NCBI RefSeq assembly: GCF_900103955.1
Contig: NZ_FNIL01000010.1
Location: 1-59,437 of the forward strand
DNA length: 59,437 nucleotides
Direction: 5' to 3'
Source of the DNA: Alkalicoccus daliensis
GTDB taxonomy: Bacteria > Bacillota > Bacilli > Bacillales > Salisediminibacteriaceae
Of the stretch, positions 8,506 through 15,919 are shown piece after piece; the stretch's first letter is position 1, and the number at the start of each line of letters is the position of its first letter. The notes beneath the pieces were generated by a model. The model did no database searches. It was not told where the DNA came from and saw only the letters and a program-made list of their open reading frames with translations. A program made the translations under genes and the position numbers.

Positions 8506-9093
8506 ATGCAATCTAAAAGGAAAGTAAAAGATATGTACCGGAAGCCGGTATGGCTTCGGATTGCCTGGGGTACAATGCAGGCTGTTCTCATAGTAGCAGT
8601 CTTCTCCTTTGTAGTAAGAGAGTTTATGTTTACGAATTATGTGGTGTATGGACAGTCAATGATGCCTACCATTAGAGATGGAGAAAGAATCATTGTTAAT
8701 AAAATAGGTTATGAACTAATGGAACCCGACAGGTTTGATTTAATTATTTTTCATGCAGATGAAGACTCTGATTATATAAAAAGAATTATTGGTTTACCCG
8801 GAGATGAATTAAGATATGAGTCCGACACCCTCTACGTAAATGGAGAAGCGGTAGAAGAAGATTTTTTGGAAGAGTCAAAAGGAAGTAATGGATCAGAAGT
8901 TTTTACTGATGATTTCACTCTGGAAGATTTAACAGATGAGCAGACGGTTCCAGAAGATCATGTGTTTGTATTAGGGGACAACCGGCAGAACAGTATTGAC
9001 AGCAGGCAGATTGGATACGTCCCCGCCGAGGAAATTGTAGGACGAGTAAATATGACTTTCTGGCCGCCACAGAATATACGGTTTGTCCATTAA
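8506..9093 (+). CDS. Signal peptidase I (SipS/SipT-like)
   Basis: A membrane protease that removes signal peptides from exported proteins. The 195-aa protein has one N-terminal transmembrane helix (about 20-40). The catalytic Ser51 is in VVYGQSMMPT and Lys92 in YIKRIIGLPGD, and the conserved boxes VFVLGDNRQNSIDSRQIG and VGRVNMTFWPP follow. I chose ATG 8506 because GGAGG is 8 bases upstream; the ATG at 8500 is too close. B. subtilis has several paralogues, so the exact orthologue is uncertain. Confidence 0.94.
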   Translation: MQSKRKVKDMYRKPVWLRIAWGTMQAVLIVAVFSFVVREFMFTNYVVYGQSMMPTIRDGERIIVNKIGYELMEPDRFDLIIFHADEDSDYIKRIIGLPGDELRYESDTLYVNGEAVEEDFLEESKGSNGSEVFTDDFTLEDLTDEQTVPEDHVFVLGDNRQNSIDSRQIGYVPAEEIVGRVNMTFWPPQNIRFVH

Positions 9094-9204
9094 GTAATTT
9101 GAAGAAAGTAATAATTCCTTTTTGGAATGCGATGCGGTTTTAAATAAAGCTGCCAGTAAGGATAGTAATTCATAATTGAATAAATCTTTACTTAACAAAC
9201 TGAA

Positions 9205-9241
9205 AAGCTCCTGTACACGATCAGGAGCTTATTTCTTTTTT
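9205..9241 (+). terminator. Terminator downstream of signal peptidase
   Basis: Stem AAGCTCCTG/CAGGAGCTT followed by ATTTCTTTTTT. It lies 112 bases after the sip stop. Confidence 0.85.
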
Positions 9242-9249
9242 AATAGCTA

Positions 9250-9457
9250 CCTTGAAAATAAAAGTTTTGCTAAAAAGAAGTAATCATACTGCTTCACTTT
9301 CGGCGAGGTTTGCCCAAGGGCTTGTTCTCGACTAATTTTGGCGGAAAGACCGTCCGCCAAAATTAGTCGAGAACTGCGCTTATCCTTTGGGTGTCCTCTC
9401 CTTCGTTACACAGCAGTATTAATTTTCATACTTCATGGTGCAAAAATTTTGCATGAG
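9250..9457 (+). repeat. Dispersed hairpin repeat A, copy 1 (long form)
   Basis: Left edge CCTTGAAAATAAAAGTTTTG and right edge GGTGCAAAAATTTTGCATG also bound the copies at 11631-11760 and 24979-25095 (both inverted). The core is one large dyad: outer arms ATACTGC/GCAGTAT, then CCCAAGGGCTTG against ATCCTTTGGG. Inside is a perfect 21-bp inverted repeat starting TTCTCGACTAATTTTGG (9332-9352 with 9360-9380). CTTCGTTA near the right arm is shared by the copies. I see no ORF with a start site. Confidence 0.75.
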
Positions 9458-9464
9458 TGTCTCT

Positions 9465-9672
9465 GTTAATGCTAATTTGAAAAGAGAAAACTTCGCTGCA
9501 ACCCGGCCTGCCGTGGACGAGCTCCTCCGCTTCCTCGCTTCGCTGTGGGTTCTTCCCAGCTCTTTCTTCCCTTGGCTAAACAAAAGAAAGAGAGTGTTTC
9601 TGTTACAAGTTTTTCTATCAACAAAACGTAGACAAAGCGGTATAGACGCTTGCGGGAAAGCAAGAGCAGAAG
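9465..9672 (+). repeat. Dispersed repeat C, copy 1
   Basis: About 200 bases, beginning near GCTAATTTGAAAAGAGAAAA, are roughly 75-80 % identical by eye to the reverse complement of 15675-15885. Shared blocks include AACTTCGCTGCAAC, GCCGTGGACGAGCTCCTCC, TTCCTCGCTTCGCTGTGGG and TTTTCTATCAACAAAA. A one-base length difference early in the block shifts any reading frame between the copies, so I treat it as non-coding. It directly abuts repeat A. Confidence 0.75.
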
Positions 9673-9758
9673 ATCCGCCGCCGGCGAATTTCCGGCGGTT
9701 AGCTGAAGCTTTGGCCGTGGCAAGCGATTGTAGGTGGAAGAATCGTCCTCCCATAAAT

Positions 9759-9802
9759 AAAAGCAGCTCTCCCCAATGAAATTTGGCGAGAGCTGCTTTT
9801 TT
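9759..9802 (-). terminator. Terminator of the BCCT transporter gene
   Basis: A 13-bp stem AAAAGCAGCTCTC/GAGAGCTGCTTTT with a T-rich flank on both strands. It lies about 65 bases beyond the stop of the minus-strand transporter gene. Confidence 0.88.
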
Positions 9803-9867
9803 ATAGAGGGGGTTTTGTCCCAGCCTCTTTCCATTACTGAAGAATAAAGCTCCAGTACCTATAAAAA

Positions 9868-11376
9868 TTATGAGCGTTTCTTTTCTCTCTCCGCATCCAA
9901 AGCTGCTTTTTCTATACGTAATGATTTAATTAATGACCAAGTCATTAAGATCATTATAATTGAGAAAGGAAGAGCAGCCACGATCATCGCATTTTCGAGT
10001 CCCTCTAAGCCTCCAGTGAAAAGAAGGATAGAAGCAGTTGCTGAAAGCATCAGCCCCCAGATTAACTTTACAGTTTTAGGAGGAGTTAAAGAACCATTTG
10101 TCGTCTGCATCCCAAGAATAAACGTTCCTGAGTCAGCAGAAGTAATAAAGAAAGTAGCAATTAAAGTAATTGCTATTACAGACATAAATGCTCCCATTGG
10201 ATAATTATCAAGTACTCCAAAGAGTGCTTCTTCTGTAGCTAATTCAGAAATTGCTGCAATTCCATTCTGTTCAAGGAAGATAGCTGAACCGCCAAAGATG
10301 GAAAACCAAAGGAATCCAACGATGGAAGGTACAAGTAAAACTCCCAGAACAAATTCGCGAAGAGTTCTTCCTTTGGATACCCTGGCAATAAAGGACCCTA
10401 CGAAAGGTGCCCAAGAGATCCACCAGGCCCAGTAGAAGATAGTCCAGCCATCAATCCAGGCTCTCTGCTCTTCTTCAAAAGGTGCAATTCTAAAACTCAT
10501 ACTCGGTAGTTGCTGAATATAAGTACCAATCGTGTTCGTAAAAAGGTTTAAATTGAACAGAGTTGGACCAAAAACAAACATAAATGCAAACAAAGTTACT
10601 GCCAAAATTAAGTTAACATTGGATAAAATCTTTATTCCTCTGTTAAGACCTGTATAAGCTGAAATTAAAAATAATACCGTAACTACTAGGATAATAATAA
10701 ACTGAACCGTAAAATTATTTCCGACACCTAAGAGAAAGTCAAGGCCGCCATTAATCTGCACAGCACCGAATCCCAGCGTACTTGCAACACCTACAACAGT
10801 AGCAGTTACAGCAATGATATCAACTGCATGCCCGACAGGTCCGCGTGAGTATTTTCCCAGAACAGGACCTAGTGTACCACTGATAAGTCCTGGAGCATCT
10901 TTTCTAAACTTAAAGTAAGCTAATGCCATTGCGACTACGGCATAAATTCCCCATGCATGTACTCCCCAATGGAAGAACGAAAAACGCATTGCCTCCATAA
11001 TTGCTTCACTGGATCCAGTTTCTGCTGTTGGTGCATTTGTCATAAAGTGTGCTATTGGCTCTGCTGCACCCCAGAATACAAGCCCGATCCCCATTCCAGC
11101 TGAAAAAAGCATGGCGAACCAGGTTAAATAAGTATATTCCGGTTTGTCATCAGGCTTACCTAACTTGATTTTTCCAAAAGGACTAACAACAATAAATCCA
11201 CATACCAATACAAAACCAGTGACCACCAGTAAGTAATACCACCCTAATGTATCAGCAATAAATCCTCTTAATTCTCCGCTGTAAAATTCAAATGTGGAAG
11301 GGGCAATAATTCCAAATAAAACGAAGAACAATAATATACCAAGTGCTACCCAAAATACAATTGTAAGTTTCTTCAT
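9868..11376 (-). CDS. opuD: BCCT-family betaine/choline transporter (OpuD-like)
   Basis: A sodium-coupled importer of glycine betaine-type compatible solutes with 12 predicted membrane segments. The family signature MGIGLVFWGAAEPIAHF and the tryptophan-rich segment WTIFYWAWWISWAPFVGSF are present. Transmembrane segment 8 is typical of OpuD/BetL. I chose ATG 11376 (502 aa): GAGGAGAGG lies 8 bases upstream, while the GTG at 11385 almost touches it. Upstream are a sigma-B-like promoter and a long palindrome. The substrate is inferred from the family; choline or ectoine are alternatives. Confidence 0.9.
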   Translation of the reverse strand: MKKLTIVFWVALGILLFFVLFGIIAPSTFEFYSGELRGFIADTLGWYYLLVVTGFVLVCGFIVVSPFGKIKLGKPDDKPEYTYLTWFAMLFSAGMGIGLVFWGAAEPIAHFMTNAPTAETGSSEAIMEAMRFSFFHWGVHAWGIYAVVAMALAYFKFRKDAPGLISGTLGPVLGKYSRGPVGHAVDIIAVTATVVGVASTLGFGAVQINGGLDFLLGVGNNFTVQFIIILVVTVLFLISAYTGLNRGIKILSNVNLILAVTLFAFMFVFGPTLFNLNLFTNTIGTYIQQLPSMSFRIAPFEEEQRAWIDGWTIFYWAWWISWAPFVGSFIARVSKGRTLREFVLGVLLVPSIVGFLWFSIFGGSAIFLEQNGIAAISELATEEALFGVLDNYPMGAFMSVIAITLIATFFITSADSGTFILGMQTTNGSLTPPKTVKLIWGLMLSATASILLFTGGLEGLENAMIVAALPFSIIMILMTWSLIKSLRIEKAALDAEREKKRS

Positions 11377-11404
11377 CGTGTTCACCTCTCCTCATTTATT
11401 ATAT

Positions 11405-11429
11405 ATACCCTAACCCCTTAAGTGGAAAC
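11405..11429 (-). promoter_or_regulatory. Sigma-B-like promoter for the BCCT gene
   Basis: Read on the minus strand: GTTTCC, 13 bases, GGGTAT. The sigma-B consensus is GTTTAA-N12-15-GGGTAT, so the -10 is perfect and the -35 has four of six. It lies 29 bases upstream of the chosen start. General-stress control of a compatible-solute carrier would make sense. Confidence 0.45.
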
Positions 11430-11465
11430 AACACAGTGTTTATACAAGGGCTCATCTAAACAATC

Positions 11466-11494
11466 AACTATTAACTATACTATAGTTAATTGTT
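11466..11494. promoter_or_regulatory. Operator-like palindrome upstream of the BCCT gene
   Basis: A perfect dyad ATTAACTATA-C-TATAGTTAAT (11470-11490). It extends to AAC...GTT at 11466-11494 with one mismatched position. It is centred about 104 bases upstream of the start codon. It resembles binding sites of dimeric winged-helix repressors, such as MarR/GbsR types, but the factor is unknown. Confidence 0.55.
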
Positions 11495-11630
11495 TGTTTG
11501 CAACATAAGCAGTTATAATCATACTTCTGCTCAGCAAACAGTAACCTAATATACTATATATAGAAATTTTCGGTAACTTTGCTCATAAAATAATGGAACT
11601 GATGTTGTTAAATGAACATTACTTTGCATC

Positions 11631-11760
11631 CATGCAAAATTTTGCACTATAAGAAAATAAACACTGCTGCGTAACGAAGGAGCACAAGCCCTTGGATAAG
11701 CCTATCTGGAAGTGCAGCAGCGTTATGGTTTTTATAAAACAAAACTTTTATTTTCAAGGC
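11631..11760 (-). repeat. Dispersed hairpin repeat A, copy 2 (inverted)
   Basis: The edges (AAAATTTTGCAC on the left, CTTTTATTTTCAAGG on the right) are the complement of copy 1. The outer arms here are AACACTGCTGC/GCAGCAGCGTT. GTAACGAAGGAG and ACAAGCCCTTGG are the complements of the boxes in copy 1, but the 21-bp inner stem is missing. Confidence 0.7.
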
Positions 11761-11964
11761 AGGTAAAATATAAAAAGTTGTGTTGATCCGGGCTCCGAAT
11801 CTCATTATATATAAGTTAACCTTTCCATGCAGTTTTTTAGACATTTTTTATACTGGAAATAAAAGTATTTTTTGATATTCAGGATCTAAAATTTATATTT
11901 AATGAGTACATAACCTGAGGCAATTTCATAATACAAAATCAGATAATTTAAAACGAACAATAGA

Positions 11965-12090
11965 GGACCCCTTCGTTATAGACGGATGCTTTCCCGGGGG
12001 CTTGTCTTCAACTGAATAGGACGATAAAAAACCTTCGTCTTATTGGATCTTCAGACTGCGCTGATCCTTCGGGAGTCACCGTCTGTCACT
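11965..12090 (+). repeat. Dispersed hairpin repeat B, copy 1
   Basis: It shares with repeat A the layout CCTTCGTTA, GGGCTTGT, inner stem, ACTGCGCT, ATCCTTCGGG. The outer arms are AGACGG/CCGTCT and the inner stem is GAATAGGACGA against TCGTCTTATT. The flanks differ from repeat A, so it is a related but separate subfamily. No ORF of note is present. Confidence 0.65.
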
Positions 12091-12302
12091 CCGGAATACT
12101 TGTTAAAAACGAATATTAAATGTTTAATATCAATGAACGTTCTTCAATTCTCCTTGAAAATGTAATTATGAAATTGGCTCAATCTATTAAATCATTGTAA
12201 ATAATTTAAATTAACGAGGCCCGTTTTTAAAAGGGATTGTCTTCAATTAAATAATTCTAAAAAAATATAATAATATCAAAAATATCTCTTCATCATTTTT
12301 GT

Positions 12303-12440
12303 TTCCATGGGTACACTTTCCGGGCGGACTGATCTCAGCTCATTTCCGCCCCATGGCTCGTCGGGAGGAATGGATCTTTGGTTCGGTCTTACCTGCCCTA
12401 GAGCCGTCCCATTTCCAAGCCGGCTGTAGAAAAAGTATTT
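12303..12440. repeat. GC-rich intergenic dyad (repeat-like)
   Basis: A GC-rich island in AT-rich DNA with nested inverted arms CCATGGG/CCCATGG and GGGCGGA/TCCGCCC (about 12305-12357), then further GC-rich sequence. It resembles the GC-rich intergenic repeats common in Bacillaceae genomes. There is no second copy in this window. Between the repeats, 11386-12584 holds no gene I can support. Confidence 0.4.
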
Positions 12441-12584
12441 TTTAAATTAGAAAGATCATTTATTTCATTCTCTCTATCCCTGTTAACTACACTTTGCAAT
12501 ATAGGACTTAATAATTCGAAATTAGCTTTAAATATCCCCTCCTTTTTCTTGTTATGCGGGTACTTGGAAGCAGGAGGAGATAAT

Positions 12585-13265
12585 ATGAAAATTCTTGATC
12601 AACGAGGAAAGCTAGTTCAGCAAAGTAATGCACGGTATAAAGATGGAGGACAGCCGAACAGAATCACTATTCACCACAGTGCGGGCAATACAGGAAGTGC
12701 AGATACTTTTGCACATTATCATACGCAGCACCTGGGATGGCCGGGTATTGGTTACCATTATGTGATAAACAGAAACGGAGATATAGAACGCTGCTGGAAT
12801 GATACGGTCGTTTCTTATCATACCAAAGGAAGTAATACGGGAAATATCGGAATTTGTCTAGTGGGGAACGGGAGTTTTACAACGGAGCAGATGAAGCAGT
12901 TAATTACCTTAATACAGTCTTTGCAGAAAAGATGGGGGATTCAAACCTCTAATGTGAAAGGACACCGGGAATGGAAAGGCCAGCAGACGGAATGTCCAGG
13001 GTTTGAAGTTTCCAGAGTACGGGGACTGCTGCCTGTACGTAAACTGTTGAGAAAGGGAAGCAAAGGGGAAGAGGTCCTGGAGCTGCAAAACAGGTTGTTA
13101 AGCAGAGGAATTCCTTTACCCGTTTTCGGGGCGGATGGAATTTACGGAAGTGAAACTGAAAAAGCAGTTCGTGAGTATCAAAAACAATATAATTTAACAG
13201 CTGATGGTGTTACTGGAGCGGAAACTTGGGGAAGCTTATTACGAACTGAATACCTTACTACATGA
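12585..13265 (+). CDS. N-acetylmuramoyl-L-alanine amidase with peptidoglycan-binding domain
   Basis: Cleaves the amide bond between MurNAc and L-Ala. The 226-aa protein has an Amidase_2 (PGRP/T7-lysozyme) domain at about 20-140 with zinc ligands His30 (ITIHH), His127 (KGHREW) and Cys137 (TECPG). A PG_binding_1 domain follows at about 148-215. ATG 12585 has an AGGAGGAG box; the upstream ATG at 12552-12554 does not. There is no signal peptide, as in prophage endolysins and XlyA/CwlA-type enzymes. No phage genes surround it. Confidence 0.88.
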   Translation: MKILDQRGKLVQQSNARYKDGGQPNRITIHHSAGNTGSADTFAHYHTQHLGWPGIGYHYVINRNGDIERCWNDTVVSYHTKGSNTGNIGICLVGNGSFTTEQMKQLITLIQSLQKRWGIQTSNVKGHREWKGQQTECPGFEVSRVRGLLPVRKLLRKGSKGEEVLELQNRLLSRGIPLPVFGADGIYGSETEKAVREYQKQYNLTADGVTGAETWGSLLRTEYLTT

Positions 13266-13359
13266 ATTCCAATATCTAATTTTTAGATGATAGTAAATAA
13301 GCTCTTTAATTTTAACTATATTAATTCAGGTTTACTTCATTCTGGAGGTTAAATAAAGA

Positions 13360-13550
13360 ATGCCGAGCCATTGGAAAGAATCTTCAGACTGGCCTCCATT
13401 TCTGCCGCCGCAGAAATCAGCCGAGAGGAAACGGAGCGAATCGAAGATTTAGGGTGGGAAAGTCAGCGGAGAGAATTACCTCCGCAGGTGGAAGCTAGGG
13501 AGCGTATGCTTTTTACAGAAATTATTCTTTCCCAACATTATAAAAAATAA
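13360..13550 (+). pseudogene. Possible small frameshifted gene
   Basis: A TGGAGG box precedes ATG 13360, which opens a 30-codon frame starting MPSHWKESSDWPPFLPPQ and stopping at 13452. An overlapping +2 frame runs from a TTG at 13371 to a TAA at 13550 (59 aa) and looks more protein-like at its end (LPPQVEARERMLFTEIILSQ). It stops right at the following terminator. Together they look like one short gene broken by a frameshift. It could equally be non-coding. Confidence 0.3.
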
Positions 13551-13582
13551 AGCTGCCGGAAGCCCGGCAGCTTTATTTTTTA
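13549..13582. terminator. Bidirectional terminator
   Basis: An 11-bp stem AAAGCTGCCGG/CCGGCAGCTTT with a 4-base loop and a T-rich tail. It overlaps the stop codon of the minus-strand gene that ends at 13573. Confidence 0.85.
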
Positions 13583-13806
13583 TTTTTTGTAAAGGAAATG
13601 CAAAAGTCGATAAATCGGTAAATGCCAAACAACAAAATAACTGAGAGCAGTGCGCCGGCCATGTAGCCTGCAGTAAAGTTACGGCGGAGAAACCATTCTT
13701 CGTTCATACCAACGATAATTCCGATGATTACCGAAATGATTAGAAGAGAAGCCATAATAATATATTCAATTCTTTGTTCTCTGCTTAATTCCTTAAGTGC
13801 AGTCAT
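13573..13806 (-). CDS. 77-aa membrane protein of unknown function
   Basis: Two hydrophobic segments (about 15-33 and 48-72) are separated by a charged loop with NEEWFLRRN. The protein ends in lysines, so the C-terminus is probably cytoplasmic. AGGAGG lies 8 bases before the ATG, which supports the gene. I do not recognise the family. Confidence 0.7.
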   Translation of the reverse strand: MTALKELSREQRIEYIIMASLLIISVIIGIIVGMNEEWFLRRNFTAGYMAGALLSVILLFGIYRFIDFCISFTKNKK

Positions 13807-13885
13807 ATGAATAGCCTCCTGAAATCATTTTACAGATATCATTTAGTATAAAACGAAAATCACTGCACTGCAATATCAGTTAAAT

Positions 13886-14530
13886 TTAAATTGTTTTCAA
13901 AGCTTCTCCTATAGGAACATCCCCGCCAATTAACTCAAACGTTTTATTGTAAGTGTTCTCCAGCGTTAAGCAATTGGAAGCCACAGCTGCTACATCCTCC
14001 CGAGGAATAGACCCATCATAGCTGTCAAGCTTTTCTTTCACTGTAATAGTACCGCGCGCAGCATCATTTGATAATGGTCCGGGACGGAGGATTGTATATT
14101 TTAAAGAGCTTTGCTGCAGTTTTTCATCTGCTGCAAGCTTGGCTTTAAGATAATGCTGAATATCTTCAGAAGCAGTCTCTGCTTCATCTGCCATCATCGA
14201 ACTGATCATTATAAAACGGTCAAGCCCTGCTTTTTCAGCTTCTTCTACAGTTTGAATAGCTCCGTTTCTGTCGATAACTTCTGTTTGTTCTTTTCCAGTG
14301 TGCCCGCCTGAACCTGCGGTGAATACTACTGCATCCATCCCGTGAAAGGCATGAGAAAAGTCTTTTTCCAAATCACCGATCACGATATCTTCAGCGCCCA
14401 GTTCACGCATATTTGCTTTTTGTTCTTCTTTTCTTATCATTGCCCTTACTTCATGCTTTGTACTTAAACTAAGCATTCGAACAAGATGGCTGCCTATTTT
14501 TCCATTCGCTCCTACTACTAAAACCTTCAT
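13886..14530 (-). CDS. yhfK: NAD(P)H-binding SDR-like protein (YhfK type)
   Basis: An atypical short-chain dehydrogenase/NmrA-fold protein of 214 aa with an N-terminal Rossmann motif (VLVVGANGKIGSHLV). The order MIRKEEQKANM, DAVVFTAGSGG, RFIMISS and TILRPGPLSN closely matches B. subtilis YhfK as I remember it. The substrate is unknown. I chose ATG 14530, with AAGGAGG upstream, over the longer frame from 14572. It is divergent from the DUF1028 gene. Confidence 0.85.
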   Translation of the reverse strand: MKVLVVGANGKIGSHLVRMLSLSTKHEVRAMIRKEEQKANMRELGAEDIVIGDLEKDFSHAFHGMDAVVFTAGSGGHTGKEQTEVIDRNGAIQTVEEAEKAGLDRFIMISSMMADEAETASEDIQHYLKAKLAADEKLQQSSLKYTILRPGPLSNDAARGTITVKEKLDSYDGSIPREDVAAVASNCLTLENTYNKTFELIGGDVPIGEALKTI

Positions 14531-14653
14531 TAAATATTCCTCCTTCTGCTTACTTAAGGATAAAATTCCCATGATTCCTTTTATATAAACATTTCTGAAT
14601 TGACGGAATATAATTAGGAAGCTTAAGATAGCATTAAAAGGAGTGATCTACAT

Positions 14654-15526
14654 ATGAAAAAAATGCAGCCAAAAGTTGCTACATACTCTTTAATTGGGTT
14701 CGATCCTGAAACAAATGAGACAGGAATTGTGGTGCAGTCAAAATTTTTAGGTGTAGGAGCAGTGGTGCCATGGGCAAAAGCTGGAGTTGGAGCAGTAGCC
14801 ACACAATCTTTCGCTAATACCTCTTTCGGTCCGCAAGGTCTGGACATGCTGGAAAAAGGTATGCATCCTGAAGAAGTAAAAAATCACCTCATTGCAGAAG
14901 ATCACGAAAAGGAATTACGGCAATTTGCAATTATGAATGCGAATGGAGAGACTGCAGTATTTACTGGGACTGAATGCTATGACTGGGCAGGAGATCGTAT
15001 GGGGAAATTTTGTTCTGCACAGGGAAATATTCTTCTGAACAAAGAAACAGTAGATGCACTGGTGGAAACTTTTGAAAATTCTTCAGGTCCTTTAGCAGAA
15101 CGGCTTCTGTCAGCATTGGAAGAAGCAGAAAAGGCAGGAGGGGATGCTCGAGGAAAACAATCTGCTGCGCTGTTTATTGTTCAGGAAAAAGGAGGATATG
15201 GAGGTTATAATGATCGTAAATATGATCTGAGAGTGGATGATCATAAAGAACCTATTAAAGAATTAAAAAGGCTGTATGAGCTTCATCAACTTTATTTTTC
15301 AAAGCCGGAACCTGGAGATCTCCTTGTAATTGAAAAAGAAGTTTTAAAAGAAATTGAAGTAAATTTAATCAGCGAAGGACTTTTAGATCAGCATTATAAT
15401 GCTTACAATGTAGATGTAAAAGAAGCTTTAAAAAATTATTTTTTGAGGGAGAATTTCGAAGAGCGCTGGCAGGAGGAAGATAAAATCGATCCGGCAGTAC
15501 TTACATATATGAGAGCAGGCCAATAA
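14654..15526 (+). CDS. DUF1028-family protein
   Basis: A 290-aa protein whose first ~210 residues are the DUF1028 (Ntn-hydrolase-like) domain, including GVGAVATQSFANTSFGP and AGGDARGKQSAALFIV. The last ~80 residues form a charged extension seen in longer family members. The biochemical function is not established; a role in amide or peptide hydrolysis is inferred from the fold. The start is at 14654, after AAGGAG. No partner gene is obvious: yhfK is divergent and a repeat follows. Confidence 0.85.
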   Translation: MKKMQPKVATYSLIGFDPETNETGIVVQSKFLGVGAVVPWAKAGVGAVATQSFANTSFGPQGLDMLEKGMHPEEVKNHLIAEDHEKELRQFAIMNANGETAVFTGTECYDWAGDRMGKFCSAQGNILLNKETVDALVETFENSSGPLAERLLSALEEAEKAGGDARGKQSAALFIVQEKGGYGGYNDRKYDLRVDDHKEPIKELKRLYELHQLYFSKPEPGDLLVIEKEVLKEIEVNLISEGLLDQHYNAYNVDVKEALKNYFLRENFEERWQEEDKIDPAVLTYMRAGQ

Positions 15527-15674
15527 GAATCCGGAGGAAGAGCTTCTATCAGCTATCCCCTGGAAATTAGCAAAGGTCTGCACAGCCAATCCAAGAAAAA
15601 CACAGACCCTCTTTCTTGGTTTCAAGAGCCCGGCTGGCTTCCCACTGCTGTTTGGGTTCATCTACAGTGCGATC

Positions 15675-15885
15675 TTTACGCTTACTTTTTCCGCAGGCCT
15701 CTACACCGCCTTGTCTTCATTTTGTTGATAGAAAAGCTTGTAATAAAACAATCTTTTCAATTGTTTCGCCAAGGTAAGAACGAGCGGGAAGATCCCACAG
15801 CGAAGCGAGGAAGGGGAGGAGCTCGTCCACGGCAGGTCAGTTGCAGCGAAGTTTTCTCTTACCAATAATGAGCATTAGCAGAGCT
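15675..15885 (-). repeat. Dispersed repeat C, copy 2 (inverted)
   Basis: The reverse complement of this segment matches 9465-9672 over about 200 bases, with the conserved blocks listed there. The adjoining DNA at 15585-15640 is a dyad (CCAAGAAA/TTTCTTGG within AGCC/GGCT arms) not seen at copy 1. No gene is supported in 15527-15919. Confidence 0.75.
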
Positions 15886-15919
15886 ATAAAATAGAAAACG
15901 TTTTAAAGGATGTCATAGT

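Noticed and set aside
9435-9834. Overlapping open frames of 111-120 codons on both strands in 9419-9834
   Set aside because: They run through repeats A and C. The frame is broken in the second copy of repeat C, and no start has a ribosome-binding site.
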